DNA of 64,000 nt from Pseudonocardia alni (GTDB taxonomy: Bacteria; Actinomycetota; Actinomycetes; Mycobacteriales; Pseudonocardiaceae). The notes under the pieces were generated by a model. That model saw only the letters and a program-made list of their open reading frames with translations. It ran no database searches and was not told the DNA's origin. The position numbers and the translations under genes were made by a program. The stretch lies in NCBI RefSeq assembly GCF_002813375.1, contig NZ_PHUJ01000003.1, positions 1,736,001 through 1,800,000 of the forward strand. The letters run 5' to 3'. The first letter of the stretch is position 1, and each line of letters starts with the position of its first letter. Positions 1-9,881 of this stretch are shown in pieces.

Positions 1-307
1 TCGCCGCCGACATGTCCGCCCGGTCGACCGGCCTGCACAACCTCTGCCTGGCCGCCCTCGCCGACGCCCGCGGGGCGTCGCCGTCGGAGCTGGACTTGAT
101 CACCTCGACGGCCAAGGCGCACGCGGCGGACGCCGCCGTCCGGGTCTGCGAGGACGCGATCCAGCTCCACGGCGGCATGGGCTTCACGACCGAGACCGAC
201 GTCAGCTGGTACTACCGGCGCGCCCTGGCGCTGCGCGGCTGGTACGGCGACGAGACCGAGCTGCAGCACCACATCGGCGCAGCGCTCCTGGCCCCCGAGA
301 GGCAGCC

Positions 308-311
<4 letters not shown>
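1..311 (+). CDS. Acyl-CoA dehydrogenase, C-terminal part (5' end outside window)
   Basis: The frame is open from the left edge (codons start at base 3), so only about the last 102 residues are present. The motif IQLHGGMGFTTE followed by a Tyr/Arg-rich helix is the C-terminal FAD-contact region of acyl-CoA dehydrogenases, which introduce a 2,3-double bond into acyl-CoA esters and pass electrons to ETF. The stop codon overlaps the start of the acyl-CoA ligase in an ATGA junction, so the two are translationally coupled and belong to one degradation operon. Substrate cannot be inferred. Note that the usual IYEGT catalytic segment is not in the visible part. Confidence 0.9.
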
Positions 312-1900
<1,589 letters not shown>

Positions 1901-1904
1901 CGCG

Positions 1905-2765
1905 ATGAAGCTGCACACCCCGACCGGGTTCGTCACCGGACACCAGTTCCTCGAAGGCCTGCGCTGGCACGACGGCGCCCTCTGGGCCAGCGACTTCTTC
2001 GCCGGCACGGTGCTCACCTTCGCCCCCGACGGGGACGCCGCCACGGTCGCCACGGTCCCGGGCGCGCCGTCCGGCCTGGGCTTCCTGCCCGACGGCACCC
2101 CCCTGGTGGTGTCCCAGGCCGACGCGACGGTCCAGCGGATCGGGACGGACGGCACGCTGAGCACCTACGCCGACTTCAGCGCCATCGCCGGTGGCCCCGG
2201 CAACGACCTGCTCGTCACCCCCGACGGGCACGCCTACGTCGGCAACTTCGGGTTCGCCGTCGGGTCCGAGGACCCCCGGCCGACGGCGTTGGCGCACGTC
2301 GACCCGCAGGGCACCGTCCGGCGCGTCGAGGGCGAGGTCCTCTTCCCCAACGGCATGGCGCTCACCCCCGACGGCCGGCTCCTGCTGGCGGAGACCTTCC
2401 TGCACCGGATCACCGCCTACGACCGCGCACCCGACGGGACCCTGTCGAGCCCGGAGGTCTGGGCGCAGCTCCCCGAGGCGTTCATGCCGGACGGCATCGC
2501 CCTCGACGCCGACGGTGGGGTGTGGTTCGGCAACGCACTCACCACCGGCGACGACGCCGGCTTCTACCGGGTGGTCGAGGGCGGCGAGCTGACCGACACG
2601 GTGCCCGTGGCCGGGGCGCAGGCCGTGGCGTGCGCGTTCGGCGGCGAGGACCTCGACACCCTGTACATGAGCTGCAACGCGACCACGCTCGAGGAGTTCG
2701 TCCAGGGACGGTCCACGGGGGCGATCGCCACGGCGTCGGTGGGGCGGCGGGGCACGCCCGCCTGA
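1905..2765 (+). CDS. SMP-30/gluconolactonase/LRE-family hydrolase
   Basis: This is a 286-residue six-bladed beta-propeller of the SMP-30/gluconolactonase family. Repeated blades carry the LTPDG- and LDADG-type turns. The metal-site segments FPNGMALTPDG and MPDGIALDADGG supply the Asn and Asp ligands expected for divalent-metal lactonases. It starts 4 bp after the ligase stop, so it is in the same operon. In this context it could open a lactone or a related cyclic ester made during catabolism; the family also contains non-lactonase members. No signal peptide is visible, so it is cytoplasmic. Confidence 0.85.
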   Translation: MKLHTPTGFVTGHQFLEGLRWHDGALWASDFFAGTVLTFAPDGDAATVATVPGAPSGLGFLPDGTPLVVSQADATVQRIGTDGTLSTYADFSAIAGGPGNDLLVTPDGHAYVGNFGFAVGSEDPRPTALAHVDPQGTVRRVEGEVLFPNGMALTPDGRLLLAETFLHRITAYDRAPDGTLSSPEVWAQLPEAFMPDGIALDADGGVWFGNALTTGDDAGFYRVVEGGELTDTVPVAGAQAVACAFGGEDLDTLYMSCNATTLEEFVQGRSTGAIATASVGRRGTPA

Positions 2766-2820
2766 AGCCCGGCCGTGGTCTCCCCTCGCTAGGATCGAGG
2801 CGGCGAGAGGAGACCACGGC

Positions 2821-4023
2821 ATGGACGCAGCGAGCGCGCCGCCGCGGTCCCGGCCCCGCAACCGGCGGGCCGAGATCGCCCGCAACGCGGGAGAGCTCTT
2901 CAGCCTCCGTGGGTTCCACGGCGTCCGCATGGACGACATCGCGGAGGCCAGCGGGATCACCGCGCGGGCCCTCTACCGCCACTACGCCAACAAGCAGGCC
3001 CTGCTCTCGCACGTCGTGCTGGAGGACCAGCAGCACGTCGTCGACACGATCACCACGCTGACCGCGCTGCCGCCAGGGGACCGGGATCTGGACGCCACTC
3101 TCACCGCACTCACGGAGGCCGCGCTGGACAGCCGGCGGCTCTCCCTGCTGTGGCAGCGCGAGGCACGCCACCTGGACGCCCAAGACTTCCAGCTGGTCCG
3201 CAGCAGGACCCGGTGGATCGCACAGCAGCTCGACGAGCTCCTCCTCACCCCTGCCCGCGGCGACCTGTCCCCCGGGGTGACCGACCTCCGCAGCTGGGTC
3301 ATCGTCAGCATCATCTCCGGGGCGGGCTTCTACGACACCCCGCTCCCCCGCGCCCGGCTCGCCCACCAGCTGGCCGAGGCGAGCAGGCGGGTGATCGCCG
3401 CCCCCGCGGCGACCGTCGCGGACGCCCCGGTGCAGGCGACCGACCGGGCGCCGTCCTCCCGCCGCGAGCAGCTCGTCGGGGCGGCCGCGCAGGAGTTCCG
3501 CGCGAAGGGCTTCGCCGGGGTGAGCATCGACGACATCGGCGGCCGGGTCGGCGTCGTCGGGCCCGCCCTCTATCGGTACTTCGACACCAAGGCCGACATA
3601 CTGGTGGCCGCCGTCACCCGGCTGCACGAGTGGCTCGCGCTGGAGACGACGCGCGCCCTGCGCACCCCCGGCCCGGACGACGCGGTCCTCGGCCTGCTCG
3701 TCGGGGGCTACGTCCGCGTCGCGCTCGAGGCGACCGACCTGCTCGCCGTCCGGCTGACCGAACGGCTCTCCCTGCCCGACGCCGCCCGCGAGCGCATCGA
3801 CCGCATCCAGGCCGACGACGTCGCGGAGTGGCAGCGATGGCTCTCCGCTGCCCGCCCCGACCTGCCCGACGCCGACGCCGCGACGCTGGTCAGGACCGCG
3901 AGGACGATCGTCGACGACTGCGCGCGGATCCCCCACCTGCGGCGCTACCCGGCGGCGGCGGGCGAGCTGACGGGCGCGGCCCTCGCCGCGCTCGGTCTTC
4001 CCCCCGCCGGGAACCGGGCCTAG
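2821..4023 (+). CDS. Tandem TetR-family regulator (two HTH domains)
   Basis: The 400 residues are about twice a normal TetR protein. Two complete TetR N-terminal DNA-binding domains are visible: one near residues 15-65 (FHGVRMDDIAEASGIT...YRHYANKQALL) and one near 218-268 (FAGVSIDDIGGRVGVV...YRYFDTKADIL), each followed by a helical ligand-binding region. The family normally binds DNA as a homodimer, so a fused protein may act as an internal dimer or bind two sites. It starts 55 bp after the lactonase gene on the same strand and probably controls this acyl-CoA degradation operon. ATG 2821 is preceded by GAGAGGAGACC. Confidence 0.9.
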   Translation: MDAASAPPRSRPRNRRAEIARNAGELFSLRGFHGVRMDDIAEASGITARALYRHYANKQALLSHVVLEDQQHVVDTITTLTALPPGDRDLDATLTALTEAALDSRRLSLLWQREARHLDAQDFQLVRSRTRWIAQQLDELLLTPARGDLSPGVTDLRSWVIVSIISGAGFYDTPLPRARLAHQLAEASRRVIAAPAATVADAPVQATDRAPSSRREQLVGAAAQEFRAKGFAGVSIDDIGGRVGVVGPALYRYFDTKADILVAAVTRLHEWLALETTRALRTPGPDDAVLGLLVGGYVRVALEATDLLAVRLTERLSLPDAARERIDRIQADDVAEWQRWLSAARPDLPDADAATLVRTARTIVDDCARIPHLRRYPAAAGELTGAALAALGLPPAGNRA

Positions 4024-4188
4024 ACGCGCGGGCCCGGCACGGCAACCTGCCGACGGGCACCGGTATTCGGCCGGAGCGGCTGTCGGAACTCAACCGCCCC
4101 GGCCTGGCCCTCGCATCGCCCCGGGTCGACGCTCGGGATGCGGCGCGTCTGCCCGCTGCGCCGATGCCCAAACGCCGGACCGCCGACG

Positions 4189-5007
4189 CTAGAGGGAGTC
4201 GATGTCCTGGGGACGCTCGGCGACCGTGCGGGCCAGGCGCGCCAGCTTCACGTTGATGTCCTGCGAGGTCCGCCGCAGCAGGTCGAAGGCCTGGTCGGCG
4301 TCCAGCCCGCGGCGGGCCATCAGGATGCCCTTGGCCTGGCCGATGACATCACGGGTCTCGATCGCCGTCTGCAGATGTGCCTGCTTGAGCTCCGCGGCCG
4401 AGACCGCGTCGGTGGTCGCCAGCGCGAGCGAGGCGTAGCCGGCCAGGATGGTCAGGCGGTCGATGTCGGCGCGGCCGAAGGCCTGCGGTCCGGAGGCGTA
4501 CACGTTGAGCGCGCCCGGCAGCCGGGGCGGCCGGGCGTCGGGGAGCAGTTCGACCGCGGCCACCGAGAGGAACCCGTGCCCCACCGCGGTCCCGGCCAGC
4601 TCGGGCCACCGCTCCTCGTGCCGCAGGTCGTCCGACACCGCGGACGCGGGGCCGTCCTCGCGGGCGGCGTCGACGCAGGGACCGTGACCGCTGCGGTACT
4701 GCACGACGTCGATCTCCTCGGCCGGCCCGCCGGTGGACACCGGTGTGTAGTAGCGGCCTGCGTCGTCGCGCATCGTCACGCTCGCCATCGCCGCCACGGG
4801 CACGACGCGTGTCACGGCGTCGAGCACACGGTCCAGCACCTCGGCGACCGTCGCACAGTCCAGGAGCGCCGGTGCGAGACGTCGGAATTGCCCGACGACG
4901 TCGGCGTCGGCGTCGGCCGTGGCGGCGTACGGGACGGGGGACGCGCCGTCGGTGCTGCGCTCCGACTCGTCCGGCGTTCCGTTCAGCTCTGGCCTCGTCA
5001 GGTCCAC
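4189..5007 (-). CDS. GAF-ANTAR antitermination regulator
   Basis: An N-terminal GAF sensor domain (QFRRLAPALLD onward) is followed by a C-terminal ANTAR domain (ETRDVIGQAKGILMARRGLD...AFDLLRRTSQ). ANTAR domains bind paired hexanucleotide hairpins in nascent RNA and prevent termination; GAF senses a small ligand or redox state. The frame is open further upstream to 5277, but that stretch is Arg/Pro-rich and does not look like protein. I chose GTG 5007 because it precedes the GAF domain and lies just after a sigma-B/F-like promoter. The start is uncertain, and no ATG fits before the domain core. It converges with the tandem-TetR gene. Confidence 0.8.
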   Translation of the reverse strand: MDLTRPELNGTPDESERSTDGASPVPYAATADADADVVGQFRRLAPALLDCATVAEVLDRVLDAVTRVVPVAAMASVTMRDDAGRYYTPVSTGGPAEEIDVVQYRSGHGPCVDAAREDGPASAVSDDLRHEERWPELAGTAVGHGFLSVAAVELLPDARPPRLPGALNVYASGPQAFGRADIDRLTILAGYASLALATTDAVSAAELKQAHLQTAIETRDVIGQAKGILMARRGLDADQAFDLLRRTSQDINVKLARLARTVAERPQDIDSL

Positions 5008-5016
5008 CCGTCGGGG

Positions 5017-5041
5017 TGACCCGTCGTGGGCACGGTTAAAC
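5017..5041 (-). promoter_or_regulatory. Candidate sigma-B/sigma-F type promoter
   Basis: Reading the minus strand, GTTT (5041-5038) is separated by 15 nt from GGGTCA (5022-5017). This is one base off the actinobacterial stress-sigma consensus GTTT-N15-16-GGGTA. It lies immediately upstream of the GAF-ANTAR gene, many relatives of which are stress-controlled. The predicted start of transcription is within a few bases of GTG 5007, so the mRNA would be nearly leaderless or would use a downstream start. Confidence 0.4.
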
Positions 5042-5200
5042 ACCGCGACGGGACACGCGCCCGGGCGGTGTCCGCCCACCGACGTCCATGCCCCGGGCCG
5101 TCGGAGCGCGGGCGGTCGGGACGCTGCGCTTCCGTTCCGGCCGCCTCCCACTCCCCTGTCCAGGACCAGCGACGACCAGCCACTGCTGACCCGGGGTCTC

Positions 5201-5253
5201 CACAGAGGTGGCTCGCACACGTGCCCCCTCGTGCACGTGTGCGAGCCACTGTG
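5201..5253. terminator. Strong 16-bp inverted repeat, terminator-like
   Basis: Arms 5209-5224 and 5233-5248 are perfectly complementary over 16 bp (TGGCTCGCACACGTGC) with an 8-nt C-rich loop. Pairing continues as CACAG/CTGTG outside a 3-nt bulge. It lies downstream of the leftward membrane-protein gene and upstream of the leftward GAF-ANTAR gene. There is no U-tract, which is common for actinobacterial terminators. It would isolate the two transcription units, but could also be an RNA element for ANTAR-type control. Confidence 0.55.
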
Positions 5254-5376
5254 ACAGGGACGGCCGGCGCCGATCACCAGGACGTCGGTGCGGCTCCTGT
5301 CCGGGGCCGACGGGATGCCGGACCAGACGCCGGTCGTCTCCCCGGTCGGTGGGGTGTCACGAGGTGGAGGTGCGAG

Positions 5377-5967
5377 CTAGAGCGAGGTCCAGAGGGTCTC
5401 GGCGTCGACGATGCGGTGGTGCCGCCAGGTGACTGCTCGTTCCACGGCGGCGACGACACCGGCGACCGTGAGGGTCCCGAGCAGCCAGCCGGGCAGGAGC
5501 ACCGGTGAGGTGAACGTCCCGACCCGGTCCGCCACCTCCGGGATCGAGGTGACCATCTCGAGCCATACGGGTGTGGCGAGGACGAGATTGACCAGCAGGA
5601 TCACTACGGCGGTGGCGGCGATCGCCCGGCTCGTACGCGGGCGGTCCCGGGTCAGGGCTGCGCGCCGGTGCTCCAGGGTCCCCGGGGCCGGGGCCAGTCT
5701 GCGTTCCCGTCCGTCGGGGGTGACGAGATGGACCCGGGTGACGCCGTACAACCCGGCGTCGACCTCGATCCTCCCTCCGGGGACGGTGAAGGTGGCGGGC
5801 ATCTCGGCCGTGCCGGTGCGCTGACCGTCCCGGTAGAGCCGGGCGCGGTGGTCCTCGGTGGTGCGGGTCTCGACGGCCCAGACGGCTGGGCCGTCGGGGT
5901 CCGGCAGCGTGATCGTGTGAACGGTGCGGCTCAGTGCCTGGTGGAGCCGAACGGGTCGGAGGGCCAT
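5377..5967 (-). CDS. Small two-helix membrane protein, unknown function
   Basis: ATG 5967 is chosen because AGGAGAAGG precedes it by a good distance; the frame is open upstream but lacks a ribosome-binding site. The 196-residue product has a soluble, beta-rich N-terminal half (residues 1 to about 115) and two hydrophobic helices: AIAATAVVILLVNLVLATPV and LLPGWLLGTLTVAGVVAAVE. No known domain is recognised. It starts 41 bp after the stop of the S33 peptidase on the same strand, so it is probably co-transcribed with it. It could be a membrane accessory of that exported enzyme, but this is inference from position only. Confidence 0.7.
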   Translation of the reverse strand: MALRPVRLHQALSRTVHTITLPDPDGPAVWAVETRTTEDHRARLYRDGQRTGTAEMPATFTVPGGRIEVDAGLYGVTRVHLVTPDGRERRLAPAPGTLEHRRAALTRDRPRTSRAIAATAVVILLVNLVLATPVWLEMVTSIPEVADRVGTFTSPVLLPGWLLGTLTVAGVVAAVERAVTWRHHRIVDAETLWTSL

Positions 5968-6008
5968 CGTCACCTTCTCCTGTCTGCGGGAACGGGGTCC
6001 CGAGCGGG

Positions 6009-7589
6009 TCAGAGGCTGCATCGGGCATCGGCCGGCGGGGTCTCGAGGTCGAGAAGGTAGGCGTTGACCGCATCGTCGACGCACGCGCTGCCACCGAGGA
6101 GGTAGGCGCCGTGCTGCTTGCCGTCGACGGTGAGCAGGCTCGCGCCGAGGGTTCGTGCCATGGAGACGCTGCCCTCGTACGGCGTCGCCGGGTCACCGGT
6201 GACCCCCACGACGAGCGTCTCGGGAAGGCCCTCGACCTCGGCGGGCAGCCACGGGTCGTCGCGGGTCGGTGGCGCCGGCCAGCCCTCGCACTCACTGTGG
6301 AAGGTCCCGCCCGTCAGCACGTCGACATCGAACATCGGCGCGACCTCCGCGACCTCACGCGCGTGCGCGGTCTGCTCCTCCGGAGTCAGGCGGGGCCAGT
6401 CCATGCAGCGCACGGCGATGTTCGTATCGATGTCGGTGGTGTAGACGCCGTCGGCGGTGCGGCTGTAGAAGCCGTCGCGCAGGGCGAGGATCTCCTCGGC
6501 CCGCCCCGCGTCGAGCGCGGTCAGGGCGGAGATCAGCGTGGGCCAGTGGGCCTCCGCCGCCAGGCCCGCCGTGATCCCGAGATACACGTCCCAGACGCTC
6601 ACGTCCCTGCCGTCGGCGGTGGGCACCGGCGTCCCGACCAGCGGCGCGACGATCTCGTGCAGACGCTCGTTCGCCGCCGCGGGATCGGGCCCGAGGACAC
6701 AGTCGGGTGACTGGGCGCAGAGCGCGGCGACCTCGTCGAACCGGGCCTGGGAGGCGGTGAACTGGGCGAGGCGGAGCTCGCTCGGTGTCCAGTCGGGCCC
6801 GACGGCGCTGTCGAGCACGACGGCACGGACCTTGTCGGGGTGCGCGGCGAGGTACATGGCACCGATCTCGGAGCCGTAGCTGTAGCCGAGGAAGGTCAGC
6901 CGCTCGTCGCCGAGGACCTCCCGCATGATGTCCATGTCCCGCACGACGTTCGCCGATCCGGCGTTGACGAGGTTCTCGACGCCTCCGGAGCCGTCGATGC
7001 AGCGCTGCGCGTGGTCCACCGCCTGCTCGGCGCTGGTGATGTCGTACACGGCGCCGAACCGGGGCACGTCCCCTGCGTCGTATTCCTCGTCGGTGTAGCA
7101 GTCGAGAGCCGGGGTCGACGCTCCGATCCCGCGCGGGTCGAAGCCGACGATGTCGAAGCGCTCGGCGACGGGACCGTTCTGCCACTGGGGCAGGAAGGAC
7201 GCCACGAAGCTGGTGCCGGATCCGCCGGGGCCGCCGGGGTTGATCAGCAGTGACCCCTCGGCCTCTCCCCGGGCGGGGAGACGGGTGAGGGCGATCCGTG
7301 CCCTCTCCCCCGCCGGGGCGTCGTAGTCGAGTGGGACCTCGACCGACGCGCACTCCAGTGCGGGGTTCGCGAACAGCTCGGCGTCCGCGGCGTTGGTCGC
7401 AGTGTCCGTACAGCTGCCCCAGTCCGGTTCCTGCGTCAGGTAGGCGGCCATGTCCGCCTGCCCAGCGGGCTCCGGCGGGGTCGCCGACGTGCAGGCCGCC
7501 GACAGGACGAGGGGGATGACGGTGAGGGCCACGGCGAGACGCGGCACGGTCCGTCGCGATCGGTGCGGGCGTCGGCGATACGAGGACAT
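6009..7589 (-). CDS. Secreted lipoprotein S33 peptidase (tripeptidyl aminopeptidase-like alpha/beta hydrolase)
   Basis: A 526-residue exported hydrolase. An Arg-rich n-region, a hydrophobic helix and the lipobox LSAAC (Cys33) indicate a lipoprotein anchored outside the membrane. The oxyanion segment NPGGPGGSG (117-125), the nucleophile elbow GYSYGS (Ser237), the acid GDPATPYE and the C-terminal KQHGAYL histidine match S33 peptidases of the Streptomyces SlpD/SlpE/TAP group, which remove short N-terminal peptides from proteins. ATG 7589 follows AGGAGA. A divergent TetR gene and a 24-bp palindrome upstream suggest repression by that regulator. Confidence 0.93.
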   Translation of the reverse strand: MSSYRRRPHRSRRTVPRLAVALTVIPLVLSAACTSATPPEPAGQADMAAYLTQEPDWGSCTDTATNAADAELFANPALECASVEVPLDYDAPAGERARIALTRLPARGEAEGSLLINPGGPGGSGTSFVASFLPQWQNGPVAERFDIVGFDPRGIGASTPALDCYTDEEYDAGDVPRFGAVYDITSAEQAVDHAQRCIDGSGGVENLVNAGSANVVRDMDIMREVLGDERLTFLGYSYGSEIGAMYLAAHPDKVRAVVLDSAVGPDWTPSELRLAQFTASQARFDEVAALCAQSPDCVLGPDPAAANERLHEIVAPLVGTPVPTADGRDVSVWDVYLGITAGLAAEAHWPTLISALTALDAGRAEEILALRDGFYSRTADGVYTTDIDTNIAVRCMDWPRLTPEEQTAHAREVAEVAPMFDVDVLTGGTFHSECEGWPAPPTRDDPWLPAEVEGLPETLVVGVTGDPATPYEGSVSMARTLGASLLTVDGKQHGAYLLGGSACVDDAVNAYLLDLETPPADARCSL

Positions 7590-7756
7590 GTCTCTCCTGG
7601 GGCGGGTCCGGGTGCGGCGGCGATGTGCGTCCGACCGGGTCGACGACCTGCAGGTGCGGAAGGACCTGCCGACCGTGACCGGGATGCGCCGGACGCGGAC
7701 CGCTGTGGGCTCGACGGCGGCGCGGCCGGGTGGGTGCTACGCCCGGACCGACGCGG

Positions 7757-7780
7757 TTTCTAGCATGAACGTGCTAGAAA
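7757..7780. promoter_or_regulatory. Palindromic operator between peptidase and TetR genes
   Basis: TTTCTAGCA (7757-7765) and TGCTAGAAA (7772-7780) are exact inverted repeats separated by 6 nt. The site lies 41 bp before the TetR start at 7821 and 168 bp before the divergent peptidase start at 7589. TetR repressors commonly bind such palindromes and control themselves and the divergent neighbour. Part of the motif (GTAGCATGC) recurs at 7782-7790, possibly a secondary half-site. Confidence 0.7.
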
Positions 7781-7820
7781 CGTAGCATGCTCATGCCACA
7801 TCGGGCGATAGAGTGGGGCC

Positions 7821-8450
7821 ATGCCCAGACGCGTGGACCCGGATGCCCGGCGAGCGCAGGTCGCCGACGCCGTGATCGACGAGATCGCCGCGCACGGACT
7901 CCGCTCGGTGACCCTCGCCCGGATCTCCGCACGCTCCGGCCTGGCCATCGGGAGCATCCGGCACTACTTCGGCGACAACCTGCGGGAGGTCATGTCGTTC
8001 ACGTTGGGCGTCCTGCTCCAGCGCGCGGAGCACCGCAACCCGGGACTCTCCGGGGATCCGGCGAGCCGGGTCGCCGAGCTGGTCGTCCTCGTCGCACCCA
8101 CCAGCGAGCAGGAACGCAAGGAGAACATCGCACTCGTCGAGTACCGGGTGATGGCACGCACGGACCCGGGGTTCGCAGCCGAGGTCGCCACGACCTCGCT
8201 CGCGGCCGCGGAGGCGATCCGGTCGCTCCTGCGCGCGGCACTCGCCGACCGTGTGATCGACGAGGAGGCACTGCACCGCGAAGCGCTCCTGCTGCTCACC
8301 CTGGTCGAGGGCTTCTCGCTCGGTTCGGCGCTGAGCCCGGCCCCGCTGCAGGAGGCCGACGTCCGCGCCGTCGTCACGGACACCCTGCACCGCATCCGTG
8401 GCGCCTACCCGCCTCGCCGGGAGGCGCCGGTGGAGCGCTCGGGGACCTGA
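7821..8450 (+). CDS. TetR/AcrR-family transcriptional regulator
   Basis: The 209-residue protein has a TetR HTH at residues about 12-58 (VTLARISARSGLAIGSIRHYFGDNLREVM) and a helical ligand-binding region of ordinary length. The HTH has SIRHYF in place of the more usual ALYYHF, as in BetI-like regulators. It is divergent from the S33 peptidase gene with a perfect palindrome just upstream of its own start, so autoregulation and repression of the peptidase are likely. The ligand is unknown. Confidence 0.88.
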   Translation: MPRRVDPDARRAQVADAVIDEIAAHGLRSVTLARISARSGLAIGSIRHYFGDNLREVMSFTLGVLLQRAEHRNPGLSGDPASRVAELVVLVAPTSEQERKENIALVEYRVMARTDPGFAAEVATTSLAAAEAIRSLLRAALADRVIDEEALHREALLLLTLVEGFSLGSALSPAPLQEADVRAVVTDTLHRIRGAYPPRREAPVERSGT

Positions 8451-8516
8451 GCCGCCGACGATCACCACGCGGGCGAGCGGCGCATCATCGGCCCGTGAGC
8501 CCGCTGCGCCGCGCGC

Positions 8517-9128
8517 TCACCGGTCCTTGAGCTGGTTCCGGTTGGCCGCGAGGACCTCGTCCGACAGATCCGGGGCGACGTCGGCCACCGCCCGGGCGAG
8601 CAGGAGCGCGCCGACCATCTGGCTGAACAGTGCCACCGCCTGCTCCCTGGCCTCGGCCGGGGTGATCTCGGTACCGATCTCCCGGCCGCACTCGATCACC
8701 ATCTCCGCGATGGCGTCGAAGTAGCCGTCCAGACCGCGGCGGTACTCGGCCTGCGCGCCGGCACCGTGCCGTCCCGCGTCGGAGACGAGTGCGGCCGAGG
8801 GACATCCGGCTTCGGGGTGGTCCCGGTGCTCGGCGTCGACGTACTGGTCGATCATGCCGTCCAGGGCGGCGCGCGCCGAACCGGGATGTGCCGCACGGAG
8901 GCCGTCGAGCACCGCCAGCGAGTCGATGAAGCCCTGATGCAGGACCTCGACGGCGAGGTCGCTCTTGGACGCGAAGTGGTTGTAGAAGCCGCCGTGGGTC
9001 ATGCCCGCCGACTTCATCAGTCCGTCGATGCCCGTCCCGTCGATGCCGCGCAGCCGGAACCCCTCGCCCGCCGCGGCCAGGATCCGCTCGCGGTTGCGCT
9101 GCTTCTGCTCCCGTGTGACGCGGGGCAT
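8517..9128 (-). CDS. TetR-family regulator of the divergent redox operon
   Basis: The 203-residue TetR protein has its HTH near residues 10-55 (GIDGLMKSAGMTHGGFYNHFASKSDLAVEVL). The GGFYNHF recognition-helix pattern is typical of regulators of oxidoreductase and electrophile-stress genes. ATG 9128 is preferred over GTG 9137 because GGAGG lies 8 bp before it. It is divergent from the F420/NADP-linked reductase operon, and two TGATG-N5-CATCA sites lie between them. It converges on the other TetR gene that ends at 8450. Confidence 0.88.
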   Translation of the reverse strand: MPRVTREQKQRNRERILAAAGEGFRLRGIDGTGIDGLMKSAGMTHGGFYNHFASKSDLAVEVLHQGFIDSLAVLDGLRAAHPGSARAALDGMIDQYVDAEHRDHPEAGCPSAALVSDAGRHGAGAQAEYRRGLDGYFDAIAEMVIECGREIGTEITPAEAREQAVALFSQMVGALLLARAVADVAPDLSDEVLAANRNQLKDR

Positions 9129-9177
9129 GTCGACCACCTCCCAGGCCAGGACCCGGCCGAGTCTAGCCGAATTTCAA

Positions 9178-9192
9178 TGATGGCCACCATCA
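9178..9192. promoter_or_regulatory. Operator copy 1 (TGATG-N5-CATCA)
   Basis: This is a 15-bp palindrome in the intergenic region between the TetR gene starting at 9128 and the reductase operon starting at 9273. The inner bases also pair (TGATGG/CCATCA). The same TGATG-N5-CATCA word recurs 63 bp downstream, about six helical turns. It is likely bound by the divergent TetR protein. Confidence 0.6.
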
Positions 9193-9240
9193 AAACTGGC
9201 CGTCCGGCTTGACGGCACCCACCTCCGGTCGTGTAGTTAT

Positions 9241-9255
9241 TGATGTCGTTCATCA
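9241..9255. promoter_or_regulatory. Operator copy 2 (TGATG-N5-CATCA)
   Basis: This is the second copy of the 15-bp palindrome. It ends 17 bp before the GTG start at 9273 and lies just upstream of its AAAGGAGG ribosome-binding site. Binding here would block transcription or initiation of the reductase operon directly. An overlapping reading, TTGATG-N8-CATCAA, is also possible. Confidence 0.6.
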
Positions 9256-9272
9256 TCAAAGGAGGGGTTGTC

Positions 9273-9881
9273 GTGCGGTTCGGAACCATCGGCGCCGGGA
9301 CGGTCGCGCAGGCCGTGGCCGCTCATCTGGTGAGGGCGGGGCACACCGTCACCCTGAGCAACAGCCGCGGCCCCGACTCGCTGCGCGATGTCGTGGCGCG
9401 ACTGGGGTCGTCGGTGCGGGCAGCGCCGGTCGAGGACGCCGCGCGGGCCGACATGGTGTTCCTGACCGTGCCGTGGCCGCGGGTCGGCGACGCACTGGCC
9501 GGGCTCCCACCCTGGGACGGCCGCATCCTGGTGGACACGACCAACCGGATGCCGGAGTCGGCGGACGTCGATCCCGGCGCGACGACGCCGAGCGAGCTCG
9601 TGGCGGCGCTGGCCCCCGGCGCACGCGTGGTCAAGGCGTTCAACACGCTCTACGCCCGCTACATCGCCGCCGACCCCCGGCACCCGGAAGGGCGGCAGCT
9701 GCTGTTCCACGCCGGCGACAGCACCGCGGCCAAGGCCACGTTCCACGAGCTCGCCGACCGCATCGGGTTCGCCCCGGTCGACGCCGGACCGCTGCGCGAC
9801 GGCGGACGGCTGATGCAGGTCGGCGGCCCCCTCTCGGCCCTGCACGCCCTGCGCCAGGACCCGGACGGAGAGGCGCGGTGA
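9273..9881 (+). CDS. NADP/F420-type dinucleotide-binding oxidoreductase
   Basis: The 202-residue single Rossmann-fold protein has GTIGAGTVAQAVA at its N-terminus and the LSNSRGPDSL segment that marks the NADPH-dependent F420 reductase-like (F420_oxidored) family. True members move hydride between NADP and the deazaflavin F420; many bacterial homologues are uncharacterised. I chose GTG 9273 because AAAGGAGG sits 7 bp before it and the alternative ATG at 9240 has no such site. Its stop overlaps the next gene (GTGA). An F420-type Ddn-like reductase is two genes downstream. Confidence 0.8.
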   Translation: MRFGTIGAGTVAQAVAAHLVRAGHTVTLSNSRGPDSLRDVVARLGSSVRAAPVEDAARADMVFLTVPWPRVGDALAGLPPWDGRILVDTTNRMPESADVDPGATTPSELVAALAPGARVVKAFNTLYARYIAADPRHPEGRQLLFHAGDSTAAKATFHELADRIGFAPVDAGPLRDGGRLMQVGGPLSALHALRQDPDGEAR

